NCBI RefSeq assembly: GCF_900129135.1
Contig: NZ_FQVI01000021.1
Coordinates: forward strand, 1-64,000
DNA: 64,000 nt
Origin: Lactonifactor longoviformis DSM 17459
Lineage (GTDB): Bacteria; Bacillota; Clostridia; Lachnospirales; Lachnospiraceae
Reading direction: 5' to 3'
Shown here piece by piece: positions 1 through 9,208 of this stretch. Below the pieces are notes generated by a model that had not been told where the DNA came from, ran no database searches, and saw only the letters and a program-made list of their open reading frames with translations. The position numbers and the translations under genes were made by a program. How positions within the stretch are numbered: position 1 is the first letter of the stretch; every line of letters begins with the position of its first letter.

Positions 1-341
1 CATTATCTCTCCATAATGGTTACCCCTTTCAGGGCGTGTCGTGCAGACCTCCCCAGGTACCACACGTTTCTTTCTCTCCATCCATCTGCCACATCTACCA
101 TACATGATTCCGGGTAGTTATTGGACTTCGACTTGTCATGCAGCCTTATCCTCATGCATAGCCTCTTATGTGGTTTCTGTTCGTCAGACCAGAGATTTGC
201 CCATGGGTTCGTATGTTCCCCATATCCGGCTTCCTTCGGATTCCACCTCACAATGGACACCCTTGCCTTCGGCTATATCCTTCCCACCACCGGGCGGATT
301 CCGGACTTGCACCGGTTAGAAACGTGCGCCGCCGGGCGCAC
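1..341 (-). mobile_element. Group II intron, 5' part (domain I), runs off the left edge
   Basis: Read on the minus strand the element begins at 341 with GTGCG, the canonical 5' end of bacterial group II introns. A perfect small hairpin follows (GTGCGCC/GGCGCAC), then the typical 'CCGGTGCAAGTCCGG' and 'GTGGGAAGG' type domain-I sequence. The only open frame in it (minus strand, positions 3-260) is a translation of structured RNA and I do not regard it as a protein. The reverse transcriptase would lie beyond base 1. The 5' exon ends in TTTTTCAT, the U-tract of the htrA terminator. Insertion right behind a terminator hairpin is the habit of group IIC introns, so class C is my inference. Confidence 0.8.
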
Positions 342-344
342 ATG

Positions 345-382
345 AAAAAGGAACTGCAGGCCGACAAATAGCCTGCGGTTCC
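345..382 (-). terminator. Rho-independent terminator of htrA
   Basis: On the minus strand a GC-rich 12-bp stem with one mismatch (GGAACCGCAGGC / GCCTGCAGTTCC, 9-nt loop) is followed by five T. It lies about 25 bases behind the htrA stop codon, and the intron starts four bases after the T-run. Confidence 0.85.
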
Positions 383-406
383 CTTATCCTATTCTGTAGT
401 CATTTA

Positions 407-1978
407 TTACTGTTTCTGCTGTACATTGGAGGGCATATCACTCTTGTTTCCTAAGGTTACAGAAAGAGTCTGCTCTTTGTATTCTCCGTTTTCCGCACGT
501 GCAACCGTCACATCCACAGTCTTTCCTGCCTCATAATATTCCAGCTGCTCAATGAGGGCATCTGCTGAAGAGACACTGGTTCCTTCGATCTTTGTGATAA
601 TGTCGCCTTTCTTAATCCCCGCTGCCTCTGCAGGACCTCCTGAGGTAACTTCTGATACGAAGGCTCCCTGAGGCATATTATACATCTCTGTAATCTGCGA
701 ATCTACATTTTTACAGCTAATTCCCAGATAAGACTGCTTATTCTCATCTGTCACTTTATATTTTGTCTCCTGATTCATCAGTTCATTTAAGATAGGTTCC
801 GCTGTTGTAATGGGGATTGCATACCCCATGCCTTCTACTTCACTGGATGCAAATTTAACGGAGTTAATACCGATAACCTCACCCTTCATGTTCAGGAGCG
901 CACCGCCGCTGTTGCCTGGGTTGATAGCTGCGTCTGTCTGAATCAATCTGCTTGTAACATTTTCAACGCTTACTTCCCGGTTCAGAGCACTGACATATCC
1001 GGATGTTACAGACTGTCCGTATCCGAGGGCATTGCCGATAGCAACTACCTGGTCACCTACCTCAAGGGCATCAGAGTCTCCTAATTTAGCAATTTTAATC
1101 TGACTTTTAACGTCTTCCGGGATATCTGCTAATTTTACCGCAATTACAGCCAGATCGTTATCTGGATCGGTACCTTTTATCTGAGCCTCCACTGCATTGG
1201 GATCCTGTTCGCTGGAAGAAGCTGACTGACTGTCAGATTCTGCAGCAGCCGCATCCTCCTGCCCGGTAAAGCAGACTGTAAGGGTTGTGGCTCCGTCTAC
1301 TACGTGGTTATTGGTAGCTATCAGTAGTTCTGAGTCGTTCTGCCCTACAATAATTCCTGACCCACTGCTCTTACCCTCATATTGCTGGCTGCCAAAACCA
1401 AAATAATTCGGAACTTCCTGGACACTGATATTCGTGATAGCTACCAGGGATGGCATTACATTTTTAGCAACTTCTTTTACGGAAGATCCCGCTGCGGATG
1501 TGTCTGCCGCGGAGGTATTAATCACTGAACTGTCAGAGGTTCCAACCGGATCTGTGGTTCCAATCTTGACCTGTTCCTTTTCTTTTGTACCGTTCAGACT
1601 GTTGCCTACCGCATTGACTGCCTGAAAACTAACACCGGCCACGAGCCCAAATACTACGGCAAAGCTAACGCATACGGCAAATTTCTTTCCCCATCCTCCT
1701 GAGGAAACGGCCTTTTTCCTTTTCTTGGGGGGCTCCTGAGGGGGGACAGGATTTGAAATATGGTAGGAGTGATACTGGGTTTTTTGTTCTCCGGCATCCT
1801 CCTTTTCTGAGGCGGAGGTCTGTCTTGCTTCTTCCTCCCCGCTGCTGTCTCTCATAGTAAAATTAATCTGTGACTCCGAACTGCGGATAGTATCTTCCTT
1901 TTGATTCTCTTCCCCGGGATGCTCTGTGCCTTCCGGTAAATTGTTTAATGAATTATCTCTGTTCCACTCTTCATTCAT
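407..1978 (-). CDS. htrA: Membrane-anchored HtrA/DegP-type serine protease with PDZ domain
   Basis: S1C serine protease that would degrade or refold damaged exported proteins at the outer face of the membrane. The start at 1978 (MNEEWN) is chosen because AGAAGGGAG lies 10 bases before it; an ATG 27 bases upstream has no such site. From this start there is an acidic cytoplasmic tail of about 90 residues, one membrane helix (about 100-121), a Ser/Thr-rich linker, the trypsin-like domain with triad His225 (TNNHVVDG), Asp275 (DNDLAVI) and Ser357 (GNSGGAL), and a C-terminal PDZ domain from about 410. An Asp/Ser/Ala-rich insertion of about 25 residues sits between the His and Asp strands. It is monocistronic and ends at a clear terminator. 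The family is often under a cell-envelope stress two-component system; I see no proven operator here. Confidence 0.93.
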   Translation of the reverse strand: MNEEWNRDNSLNNLPEGTEHPGEENQKEDTIRSSESQINFTMRDSSGEEEARQTSASEKEDAGEQKTQYHSYHISNPVPPQEPPKKRKKAVSSGGWGKKFAVCVSFAVVFGLVAGVSFQAVNAVGNSLNGTKEKEQVKIGTTDPVGTSDSSVINTSAADTSAAGSSVKEVAKNVMPSLVAITNISVQEVPNYFGFGSQQYEGKSSGSGIIVGQNDSELLIATNNHVVDGATTLTVCFTGQEDAAAAESDSQSASSSEQDPNAVEAQIKGTDPDNDLAVIAVKLADIPEDVKSQIKIAKLGDSDALEVGDQVVAIGNALGYGQSVTSGYVSALNREVSVENVTSRLIQTDAAINPGNSGGALLNMKGEVIGINSVKFASSEVEGMGYAIPITTAEPILNELMNQETKYKVTDENKQSYLGISCKNVDSQITEMYNMPQGAFVSEVTSGGPAEAAGIKKGDIITKIEGTSVSSADALIEQLEYYEAGKTVDVTVARAENGEYKEQTLSVTLGNKSDMPSNVQQKQ

Positions 1979-2113
1979 AATAATCATGCTCCCTTCTATC
2001 TTCAACGTTTTTATTTATCTTTCTTTATCTTATGGCTTTAGTCTAACAACCATTTGTGTCTAAATTGTGATAGAACGTTGAAGAAATCATGAAAGGGGAA
2101 ATTTCTTTATTTT

Positions 2114-3940
2114 CTATTCAACAGTGACCGATTTTGCCAGGTTTCTGGGCTTATCTACATCAAGGCCTTTGCCCAAAGATACATAATATGAAAAAAGCTG
2201 AAGAGGTATAATTGCAAGAGAATTAGCAAAATATTTGTTTGTCTTGGGAAGGTAGATCACATAGTCAGCACTTTTTTCAATTTCAATATTACCGGCGTTT
2301 GTAACAGCCAGTACAAAAGCCCCTCTGGTTTTTACTTCCTGCACGTTGCTTAAGGTTTTCTTGTAAAGCTCTTCCTGGGTAAGAACCGCGCTCACCAGGG
2401 TCCCCTCCTCAATCAGAGAGATGGTGCCATGCTTTAATTCTCCTGCCGCGTACGCCTCTGAATGGATATAGGAGATCTCCTTCAGCTTTAAAGATCCCTC
2501 CATAGAGATAGCATAGTCTATGCCCCTGCCGATAAAGAACACATGCTCTGTAGCCAGATATCTGTTGGCAAATCTCTGTATTCTCTCCTTATTCGCCAGC
2601 AGAAGCTCAATCTGTGCAGGAAGCCGCTTCAGATCTTCTATCATCTCCTGGAATACTTCTTCCGAGATCTCGCCTCTTACCTTTGCAAACTTCATTGCCA
2701 GCAGATAGTGGGCAATCAGCTGTGTGCTGTATGCTTTTGTTGTGGCAACCGCAATCTCAGGGCCTGCCCAGGTATACATGACATTATCAGCTTCCCTGGC
2801 GATAGAACTTCCCACCACATTTACAATGCCCAGCACTTTAATTCCATGAGATTTTGCCTCCCTGAGAGCGGCCAGAGAATCCGCTGTCTCCCCGGACTGG
2901 CTCACAATGACAGCAAGGGTATTCGGTTCGAAGATAGGGTTCCTGTACCGGAATTCCGATGCCAGATCGACCTCTACGGGAATCCTGGCCAGCCCTTCAA
3001 ACACATACTTAGCTGTTACTCCTGTGTGATAAGCGGAACCGCAGGCTATAATATATATTTTCTTTATCGCCCGGATCTCTTCGTCTGTCATCCCCAGTTC
3101 TTCAATGACAATATCACCGTCCTTCAGACGCGGGCTTAAGGTATCTGTCACTGCTTTCGGCTGCTCATACATCTCCTTAAGCATAAAAAATTCATAGCCG
3201 CCCTTCTCAGCAGCACTAATATCCCACTCAATGGTGGTAGGCGTCTTTTCCAGAACTTCTTCATCCACATTAAAAAACTCCACACTGTCATTGGTCATGC
3301 GGACAATTTCTTCGTTCTCAATAAAATATACACTTCTTGTATATTTTAAGACAGCAGGAACATCAGAAGCGATAAAATTTCCCACCTGGCTTTTACCTAC
3401 AATAAGAGGACTGTCCTTTCGCACCGCGTATACCTGCTTAGGATGCTCCTGAAACATAATCCCCAGTGCATAAGAGCCCTCCATCCGGTGCATGATCTTT
3501 ACAATTGCCTCCAGGGGATCTCCTTTATAGTAGTAGTCCAGCAGATGGGCAATTACCTCTGTATCGGTCTCTGACACAAATTCATAGCCTTTATTTTCCA
3601 GCTTTTTTCTTAGCTTCAGATAATTTTCTATAATTCCGTTGTGTACTACAACAATACTGCCGTCTCTGTTAAAGTGGGGGTGGGCATTAATATCCGAAGG
3701 TGATCCGTGAGTAGCCCACCGGGTATGCCCGATCCCTGCCGTACCGGGGAGTGTGCTTCCTCCATGTGTCAGTTCATCCAGAACCTTTAACCTGCCCATG
3801 GATTTTACCATCTCAATATCGGTTCCATTGTAGACAGCAATCCCCGCGGAGTCATATCCTCTGTATTCCAACTTTGAAAGTCCATCCAGCAGAATGGGAG
3901 CAGCCTGCTGTTCGCCAATATATCCTACAATTCCACACAT
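2114..3940 (-). CDS. glmS: Glutamine--fructose-6-phosphate aminotransferase (isomerizing)
   Basis: Makes glucosamine-6-phosphate from fructose-6-phosphate and glutamine, the entry step to UDP-GlcNAc for wall and surface glycans; cytoplasmic. The start at 3940 gives MCGIVGYIG, so that Cys is the N-terminal nucleophile after Met removal; GGTGGAGG lies 8 bases upstream. The 608 residues hold an N-terminal glutaminase domain (HTRWATHG, HNGIIENY, SETDTEV) and two SIS domains (CGSAYHTG, SQSGETADS, ending DKPRNLAKSVTVE), which is full length. Only about 75 bases separate it from the next gene, too short for a glmS ribozyme. A weak promoter candidate (TTGTAA, 16 bp, TACGAT) lies at 3967-3994. Confidence 0.96.
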   Translation of the reverse strand: MCGIVGYIGEQQAAPILLDGLSKLEYRGYDSAGIAVYNGTDIEMVKSMGRLKVLDELTHGGSTLPGTAGIGHTRWATHGSPSDINAHPHFNRDGSIVVVHNGIIENYLKLRKKLENKGYEFVSETDTEVIAHLLDYYYKGDPLEAIVKIMHRMEGSYALGIMFQEHPKQVYAVRKDSPLIVGKSQVGNFIASDVPAVLKYTRSVYFIENEEIVRMTNDSVEFFNVDEEVLEKTPTTIEWDISAAEKGGYEFFMLKEMYEQPKAVTDTLSPRLKDGDIVIEELGMTDEEIRAIKKIYIIACGSAYHTGVTAKYVFEGLARIPVEVDLASEFRYRNPIFEPNTLAVIVSQSGETADSLAALREAKSHGIKVLGIVNVVGSSIAREADNVMYTWAGPEIAVATTKAYSTQLIAHYLLAMKFAKVRGEISEEVFQEMIEDLKRLPAQIELLLANKERIQRFANRYLATEHVFFIGRGIDYAISMEGSLKLKEISYIHSEAYAAGELKHGTISLIEEGTLVSAVLTQEELYKKTLSNVQEVKTRGAFVLAVTNAGNIEIEKSADYVIYLPKTNKYFANSLAIIPLQLFSYYVSLGKGLDVDKPRNLAKSVTVE

Positions 3941-4015
3941 ACTTTTAACCTCCACCTGTTTGTACAATCGTACTTGTTTTTTGTCCTTTTACAATAACAG
4001 GCTTATCATACCAGA

Positions 4016-4960
4016 TTACATTTTAAATGTCCAGTATTCCTTATTCATGGTGCATATACGGATCAGCCATTTGGGCAGCCTGCGGTAGGCCTTCCCCAGA
4101 CGGTATCCCAGAAACTTAAATCCACTGTTTAAGAACAGATAGGGAAGCAGCCATGGCTTGTGTATGGCACACAGATAGGCCGCTGTTCTCTTTACAAGGC
4201 GTATCCCCTCATTCTCCGACTTTATATTTGCGAAAACCTCCGGATGAGTTACCTGGGAAACAGCAAGATCAAAGTTTCTCTTCAGCTGCTGGATATTCCC
4301 ATAGTTGTGGGAATGATAGACTCTGGCCTTGGCCGTATACGCAATGGCATACCCTTTATGAATCAGATGGCCCGCATAAATCATATCTTCATTAAATATT
4401 GTGTGCAGGGGAAACCCGCCCAGCTTCTCATACGCAAGACGGTCATAAGCAGCACATACATTAGAGCAGAAAAATGTCTTAATCCCCAATTCAGGCAAAT
4501 CCTCTAAGCTTTTTATACGGCTGGTTTTCGGATAATTAAAGGAGCGGGTATACCGCTCTATTATCCGGCAGTCGCTGTTCGGCAGCTGACGTGCATAGGC
4601 AGCTTTTACCTTTTCATTTTCAAAGGCTTCTGTCAGGTTCTCTACCAAATGTGTATCTGCGGGTACCGCATCCTGGGTCATAAAAAGGACGATGTCTTCC
4701 TGGCAGCAATACCCTACAGCTTCATCCCTGGTTCCTCCATGATCAAATTCGGACTTTTCGATATGGTGTACTTCCATATTAGGAACCTCCCTCTCCCAGG
4801 ATTCCTTCCAATATTCCTTCCCTGTATTCATGATTACAATTTTTTCTATGGGATAGCTTTGTTTCGCCAGCCCATGAAGCAGCTTTACAAATTCATCCCC
4901 GGCTTTGTAAACAGGAATCACTACATCCACTGTTTTTCTGCCTTTCTTCCTCTCTTCCAT
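4016..4960 (-). CDS. GT2 glycosyltransferase, rhamnosyltransferase-like
   Basis: Family 2 glycosyltransferase with an N-terminal GT-A fold: VDVVIPVYKAGD, then a TQDAVP motif in the DXD place and a late NEDMIYAG acceptor-side motif. The start at 4960 (MEERKK) is set by GGAAGGAG a few bases upstream. At about 314 residues it is the usual size for rhamnosyl- or galactofuranosyl-type transferases. It is the last gene of the LCP/priming-transferase block and is separated from it by a long perfect hairpin (4982-5025). It most likely adds one backbone or side-chain sugar of the rhamnan. Donor and linkage cannot be told from sequence. Confidence 0.8.
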   Translation of the reverse strand: MEERKKGRKTVDVVIPVYKAGDEFVKLLHGLAKQSYPIEKIVIMNTGKEYWKESWEREVPNMEVHHIEKSEFDHGGTRDEAVGYCCQEDIVLFMTQDAVPADTHLVENLTEAFENEKVKAAYARQLPNSDCRIIERYTRSFNYPKTSRIKSLEDLPELGIKTFFCSNVCAAYDRLAYEKLGGFPLHTIFNEDMIYAGHLIHKGYAIAYTAKARVYHSHNYGNIQQLKRNFDLAVSQVTHPEVFANIKSENEGIRLVKRTAAYLCAIHKPWLLPYLFLNSGFKFLGYRLGKAYRRLPKWLIRICTMNKEYWTFKM

Positions 4961-4981
4961 CCTTTTCTTCTCCTTCCTGAC

Positions 4982-5025
4982 GTTATAACAGTGACCCGGG
5001 TGTTTACCCGGGTCACTGTTATAAC
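4982..5025. repeat. Perfect 20-bp inverted repeat with 4-base loop
   Basis: Arms 4982-5001 and 5006-5025 are exactly complementary (core CAGTGACCCGGGT), loop GTTT. It fills most of the gap between the LCP gene and the GT2 gene. There is no T-run on either strand, so it is not a textbook terminator. It could be an attenuator, an RNA-processing or stability hairpin, or a small dispersed repeat. Confidence 0.85.
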
Positions 5026-5035
5026 TGATCATTTT

Positions 5036-6142
5036 CTATTCTTCACTGCTCTCGTCACTGCTGCTGTCAACGGATTTGTTTTTACCGATTCCTGTCAGTT
5101 CAACCGTATACTTGCTTCTCTTATGAATAGTATCGGAAGGTGCATAGGCTTCATCTGCAAACAGGAACTGATGCAGCTGTACTACATTGGTCTCCAGATT
5201 ATCCGGTATTACACAATCTTGCTTCTTTACCTTTTTCTCCGTGTGTTCAAACGGGAAGCCTGCCGTCTCTGTAATCTGGTAGGACAGCATGGACATACCC
5301 ATGTCGATAATTTCATTTTTCTGCAGGTTAGTAGAAATCATAGGGAACACCTTATCCATAATTTTCATTAGAGTAGGTACCCCTGCAGTTTTTGCTTTGT
5401 CCACAATCTTAGAAATAACCTCTCTCTGTCGCTCTGTCCTGGTAAAATCATTGCCGGATGTATAACGGATTCTTGCATAGGCAGTTGCCTGGATTCCTGT
5501 CATATTATAAGTCCCCGGCCCCGGGAGCTTCTCATAGTCTTTTCCGGTAATTTCCTTCAGCTCCACACAGTAATTATTCAGATGGACATACTCCTGATCG
5601 TCAACTTCAATTTCAATTCCCCCTAACATATCTATGACTTCAATTAGGGAGTCAAAATTTACAGATACATATTGGGTGATATCCAGATCCAGATTCGTAT
5701 TCATCATGGAAATCGCCTGCTCCGGTCCTCCGTAAGCATAGGCAGCATTACATTTTGTATAAGTGTCGTCTCCCACATTGAGGTACGTATCACGGTAAAG
5801 AGAAATAAGCCGTACTTCTTTGGTGTCATTATTGATACTGGCGATAATCATAGTATCACTGTTCCCCTTTTCCAGGTTCCCGTCACGGGAGTCAAGTCCG
5901 AACAGTGCAATATTCATATAGCCGGTAAGCTTCTCATTCTGCACAACCTCCTCATTAATCTCTACCTTTTCCATATCAAGGGTCTTAGTATCGATTTTGT
6001 CCAGCTGCTGATTTAATTTGGCATACACAAACAGTGCACTGATCAGCACCAGCAGAATAAGCAATTCAATACCAAATAATATTCTTCTTCTCTTTCGTCT
6101 TTTGTAGGCCTTGCTGGCCTTATTCAGTTTTTTCTTAGCCAT
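5036..6142 (-). CDS. LytR-CpsA-Psr (LCP) family glycopolymer ligase
   Basis: LCP enzymes transfer polyprenyl-phosphate-linked glycopolymers onto peptidoglycan outside the cell. The ATG at 6142 (MAKKKLN) is preferred over an upstream TTG because of the GGGG site 7 bases before it. A basic N-terminus precedes one membrane helix (about 19-40) and then the LCP domain with SDTMIIASI, SLYRDTY (phosphate-binding Arg), KCNAAYAYGG, LGGIEIEVDD and YARIRYTSGNDFTRTERQ. The tail is rich in Ser, Asp and Glu. It starts 17 bases behind the priming transferase and is surely co-transcribed. This pairing makes it the likely ligase for the polymer started by that enzyme. Confidence 0.92.
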   Translation of the reverse strand: MAKKKLNKASKAYKRRKRRRILFGIELLILLVLISALFVYAKLNQQLDKIDTKTLDMEKVEINEEVVQNEKLTGYMNIALFGLDSRDGNLEKGNSDTMIIASINNDTKEVRLISLYRDTYLNVGDDTYTKCNAAYAYGGPEQAISMMNTNLDLDITQYVSVNFDSLIEVIDMLGGIEIEVDDQEYVHLNNYCVELKEITGKDYEKLPGPGTYNMTGIQATAYARIRYTSGNDFTRTERQREVISKIVDKAKTAGVPTLMKIMDKVFPMISTNLQKNEIIDMGMSMLSYQITETAGFPFEHTEKKVKKQDCVIPDNLETNVVQLHQFLFADEAYAPSDTIHKRSKYTVELTGIGKNKSVDSSSDESSEE

Positions 6143-6158
6143 TTTCAATCCCCTTAAC

Positions 6159-7562
6159 CTAATAAGCGTTTTTGTTTACAAATCCTTTGAATATGGTTAA
6201 AAACAAAATTTTGATGTCAAGACCAATGGTCCAATTCTCAATGTAATATAAATCATATTCAATTCTTTTGCGAATGGATGTGTTCCCCCTGTATCCATTC
6301 ACCTGTGCCCATCCGGTAAGCCCGGGCCGCACCTGATGTTTAATCATATATCTTGGGATTTCTTCCCTGAACTTCTCTACAAAAAACGGACGTTCCGGTC
6401 TGGGCCCCACAAGGCTCATATCCCCTTTTAAAATATTAAACAGCTGCGGCAGCTCATCAATGCTTGTTTTCCGCATCAGCTTGCCGAAGTTTGTAACTCT
6501 TGGGTCATCCTTAACTGTCCAGGCCTTTTTTTCTTCTGCATCCGGCTGCACATCCATAGAGCGGAATTTATACATCCAGAAGTTTCTGTTGTGAAGGCCA
6601 ACCCTCTCCTGCTTAAAGATCAATGGACCCGGAGAGGTGATTTTTATCATAATCACCGTAAAGAGCATAACAGGTGAAAATAATACAATTGCAACAATGG
6701 AACCTGCAATGTCCATCAGACGCTTTACCATAGCATTAAAGGTATTGGACAATGGAACATAGCGAATATTAATTACCGGAAGTCCTAAAATATCTTCCGT
6801 ATATGGTTTTGTAGGAATAATATTATTATAATCTGGGATAAACTTTGTATGAACGCCGGACTTTTCGCAGAGAGAAACAATCTCCTCCAGCCGGAAGTAT
6901 TCACTTAGACCCAGGGTAATCGCAATTTCATCCAAACGGTTTGCCGGAAGAATTACCAGAAGATTCTCAATTCTCCCAATGACTTTAATCCCTTTGTATT
7001 CGGTCCCGGCCTCTACACTGTCATCCAGAATACCCCGAACCTTATATCCCCACTGAGGATTCTGAATGATACGGTCGATATACTCTTCTGCCGCTCTGCT
7101 GTACCCCACCAGCAAAATGTGCTTTTGATTCAGCCCCCGCCGGCGCATGTCACGGAGAATAAACCGTATAGCATTGCGCACAATTGTCTCAGCCACAATA
7201 TTGATGCCGTAAAAAATAAAGAGCATAGTACGTGAAAAATTAATTTCCCGCATCAGATAAAGTCCGACAATCAGCAGAAACAAACCAATGGTATTCGCCT
7301 TAACGATATTGCTGACTTCCAGCCGCCTTCCCTGCACCCGTTTGGGGGTATACAGGTTAAATGCATAATATAATATCAAATATCCCGGAACGATGACAAC
7401 CAAAGCTGCCATGTAACGTTCAAACGATAATGTCTTTACCGAATTCTGAAAAAAGGGACTTTCAAACTTGATAAACCATGCCAGCCAGTAAGACACAGCA
7501 ATTACAAAAGCATCAATCACTACATGCAAGCGGTTAAAATGCTTTTGATTGTCTTTAATCAA
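6159..7562 (-). CDS. Polyprenyl-phosphate sugar-1-phosphate transferase (WcaJ/WbaP type), priming enzyme
   Basis: Loads the first sugar-1-phosphate on undecaprenyl phosphate at the inner membrane face. The start is TTG at 7562 with AAGGTGG 6 bases upstream. Four N-terminal helices and a CoA-binding-like domain (HILLVGYSRAAEEYIDRI) are followed by a re-entrant helix and the catalytic domain: KRLMDIAGS, KQERVGLHNRNFWMYKFRSM, DELPQLFNILKGDMSLVGPRPE, RPGLTGWAQVNGYRGNT. The length of 467 is normal for the long, glucose-type members. It has its own promoter (7598-7626) and leads into the LCP gene. A second, different priming enzyme exists at 42599-43993, which argues for two separate polymers. Confidence 0.92.
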   Translation of the reverse strand: MIKDNQKHFNRLHVVIDAFVIAVSYWLAWFIKFESPFFQNSVKTLSFERYMAALVVIVPGYLILYYAFNLYTPKRVQGRRLEVSNIVKANTIGLFLLIVGLYLMREINFSRTMLFIFYGINIVAETIVRNAIRFILRDMRRRGLNQKHILLVGYSRAAEEYIDRIIQNPQWGYKVRGILDDSVEAGTEYKGIKVIGRIENLLVILPANRLDEIAITLGLSEYFRLEEIVSLCEKSGVHTKFIPDYNNIIPTKPYTEDILGLPVINIRYVPLSNTFNAMVKRLMDIAGSIVAIVLFSPVMLFTVIMIKITSPGPLIFKQERVGLHNRNFWMYKFRSMDVQPDAEEKKAWTVKDDPRVTNFGKLMRKTSIDELPQLFNILKGDMSLVGPRPERPFFVEKFREEIPRYMIKHQVRPGLTGWAQVNGYRGNTSIRKRIEYDLYYIENWTIGLDIKILFLTIFKGFVNKNAY

Positions 7563-7597
7563 TGGTTACCACCTTCTATTTCATCTTAATCATTAAT

Positions 7598-7626
7598 ACT
7601 ATACAATAAAACCATACAAAGGGCAA
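7598..7626 (-). promoter_or_regulatory. Sigma-A-type promoter for the priming transferase/LCP pair
   Basis: On the minus strand TTGCCC, a 17-bp spacer and TATAGT, about 35 bases before the TTG start codon at 7562. Confidence 0.6.
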
Positions 7627-7650
7627 CTAAATATTTTCTTAAGTCTTTCC

Positions 7651-9180
7651 TTATTCAACATTGTTCGTCAAAAACCACTTCCCGGTGGGCTGGGAAAAAT
7701 AAACAATAATTGTCTCGTCAGTCTCCCGGATACTATTTTCCATAGGCCATTCCCTCATTCCCTCCATCTGATCCAGAGAGATTTTGATCTGTTCTGGCGT
7801 AGGTTTCATAATCCGGTAACCCTCGGTAGCCAAAAAATCAGCCATCCTGGCAATATTGCCGTCATCCCATGCAAAGACAGAGCCTCCGATAGTATCAGAT
7901 GTTTCTATTGGAACAGAATCATAATCTTCCATTCCCACAAAAACCACCGGTTTCTTATGATAATCCATGCCCCCCTTTTTTATATCGTACATCAACTGGT
8001 TGGCAACAGTCCGATCATGCTCATATCCGATACTCCCATAGTAAAACAAAAGATTCATGTTTCGGGCATTTAAAAACAGCAGATAGGAAAGAACAACAAC
8101 CGCTGTTTTTTTGGCTGCGCTGCGCTTTATGGCAGAGAGAATCAGCCAGATTTCTATCCCTCCTGCCAAAGGAAGTGCAAGAAGGTGTCTTCCGTGGGTT
8201 TTATAAGTCCCCAGTACCAGGTACAGGATGAACGGAGCTGCCGTAAGAGCTGCCGTAAAAAACAGAATCCCTGCTTTTCTTCTTCCCCCTTTTTCCGCAA
8301 AGAATCTCCAGACGGAAAAGAGTACAAAGGCTGCTGTCACCGCACAGAGAACCACTCCACCGTATATTTTTACTTCTCCCACTGGAATGCCGAAGGAAAC
8401 ACGCGCTATATTAGCAAATGCCATAAACAGGGCCCTCAGAGGACCGCCCTCATCCAGCCATCCCACATAATTTTCCTCCAGGTAATCTGCGGTTCCGGTC
8501 AGGAAGACAACACCCATATTAATCAGGTAATATATGATAATGCTTCCAATGCACAGAGAGGCACATACCCCAATCTCTCTGCCAAGCCGCTCCCGCCCAT
8601 CCATAAAGTTTAGAAGGCAGTAGCCCACAACGGCTGTAACATACACACAGATAAGAGCCTGATAAACCCCAAACGCAAAGATCAAGAGAAGCAAAATGAC
8701 GGGAATTTCCTTCTTTCCGCTGCCCTTTAGCAGGCAAACAGACCGCCAGAAAGCAAGTGCGGTAAAAACCATAGCCACACAAACCTGCAGATTAAACATG
8801 GAAAATGAAAGAATCTCTCCTACCACGAAGGGCAGGGAAGAATAGTACGAACAGAAAAAGAAAAGAGGCAGTCTCTTATCCCCTGAATCCTTTCCCAGAA
8901 GACTGTAGGCGTAGATAATGCCCGAAAGATTCCAGAGAACAATCGACAGAAAGTCCCACAAAAACGGTGCATAATTACCATTCTGTGTAAACAGCCAGTT
9001 GAAAATTTGGGTGCTGAACCTCCCCTGAAGGAGCCAGAGAAGAGAAGACCCGTCCGCCAGAATCCACGTTTCTTCATCAATGGTTATTGTATGATGTGTC
9101 AGCATAAAACCAAAACAAACCAGAGAGAAAAGAAATGCTCCTGCAAATACTTTTCTGTTTTTATTCATATATTCCAGCAT
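7651..9180 (-). CDS. Multi-pass membrane glucosyltransferase of the GtrII type
   Basis: A 509-residue protein with about eleven hydrophobic helices and an N-terminal HHTITIDEE motif after the first helix, which resembles the acidic first-loop motif of GtrII/GT-C glucosyltransferases. A soluble extracytoplasmic domain of about 120 residues follows at the C-terminus. Such enzymes move a sugar from a polyprenyl-phosphate carrier to a polymer outside the membrane. The donor could come from the GtrB-like enzyme at 14389-15345. An ATG at 9180 with a weak AAGGA site is used; a second Met four codons on is possible. The family call rests on topology and the short motif, so it is moderate. Confidence 0.65.
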   Translation of the reverse strand: MLEYMNKNRKVFAGAFLFSLVCFGFMLTHHTITIDEETWILADGSSLLWLLQGRFSTQIFNWLFTQNGNYAPFLWDFLSIVLWNLSGIIYAYSLLGKDSGDKRLPLFFFCSYYSSLPFVVGEILSFSMFNLQVCVAMVFTALAFWRSVCLLKGSGKKEIPVILLLLIFAFGVYQALICVYVTAVVGYCLLNFMDGRERLGREIGVCASLCIGSIIIYYLINMGVVFLTGTADYLEENYVGWLDEGGPLRALFMAFANIARVSFGIPVGEVKIYGGVVLCAVTAAFVLFSVWRFFAEKGGRRKAGILFFTAALTAAPFILYLVLGTYKTHGRHLLALPLAGGIEIWLILSAIKRSAAKKTAVVVLSYLLFLNARNMNLLFYYGSIGYEHDRTVANQLMYDIKKGGMDYHKKPVVFVGMEDYDSVPIETSDTIGGSVFAWDDGNIARMADFLATEGYRIMKPTPEQIKISLDQMEGMREWPMENSIRETDETIIVYFSQPTGKWFLTNNVE

Positions 9181-9208
9181 ATCGTCACGTTCCTTTCTCC
9201 TTGTCCTG

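Noticed and set aside
3-260. 85-codon open frame on the minus strand at the left edge
   Set aside because: It is a translation of group II intron domain I; such frames are often annotated but the sequence is structured RNA.
1993-2090. Inverted TCTTCAACGTT / AACGTTGAAGA copies upstream of htrA as a stress-regulator operator
   Set aside because: The copies are about 65 bases apart, one lies in the coding leader, and no regulator is identifiable; too weak to claim.
2543-3139. Long open frame antisense to glmS, and similar long antisense frames at 4649-5371 and 10374-10955
   Set aside because: They lie wholly opposite clear genes, lack ribosome sites and show no domain pattern.
3940-4015. glmS ribozyme upstream of glmS
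   Set aside because: Only about 75 bases lie between the two genes and none of the ribozyme core can be seen; the element needs about 150 bases.
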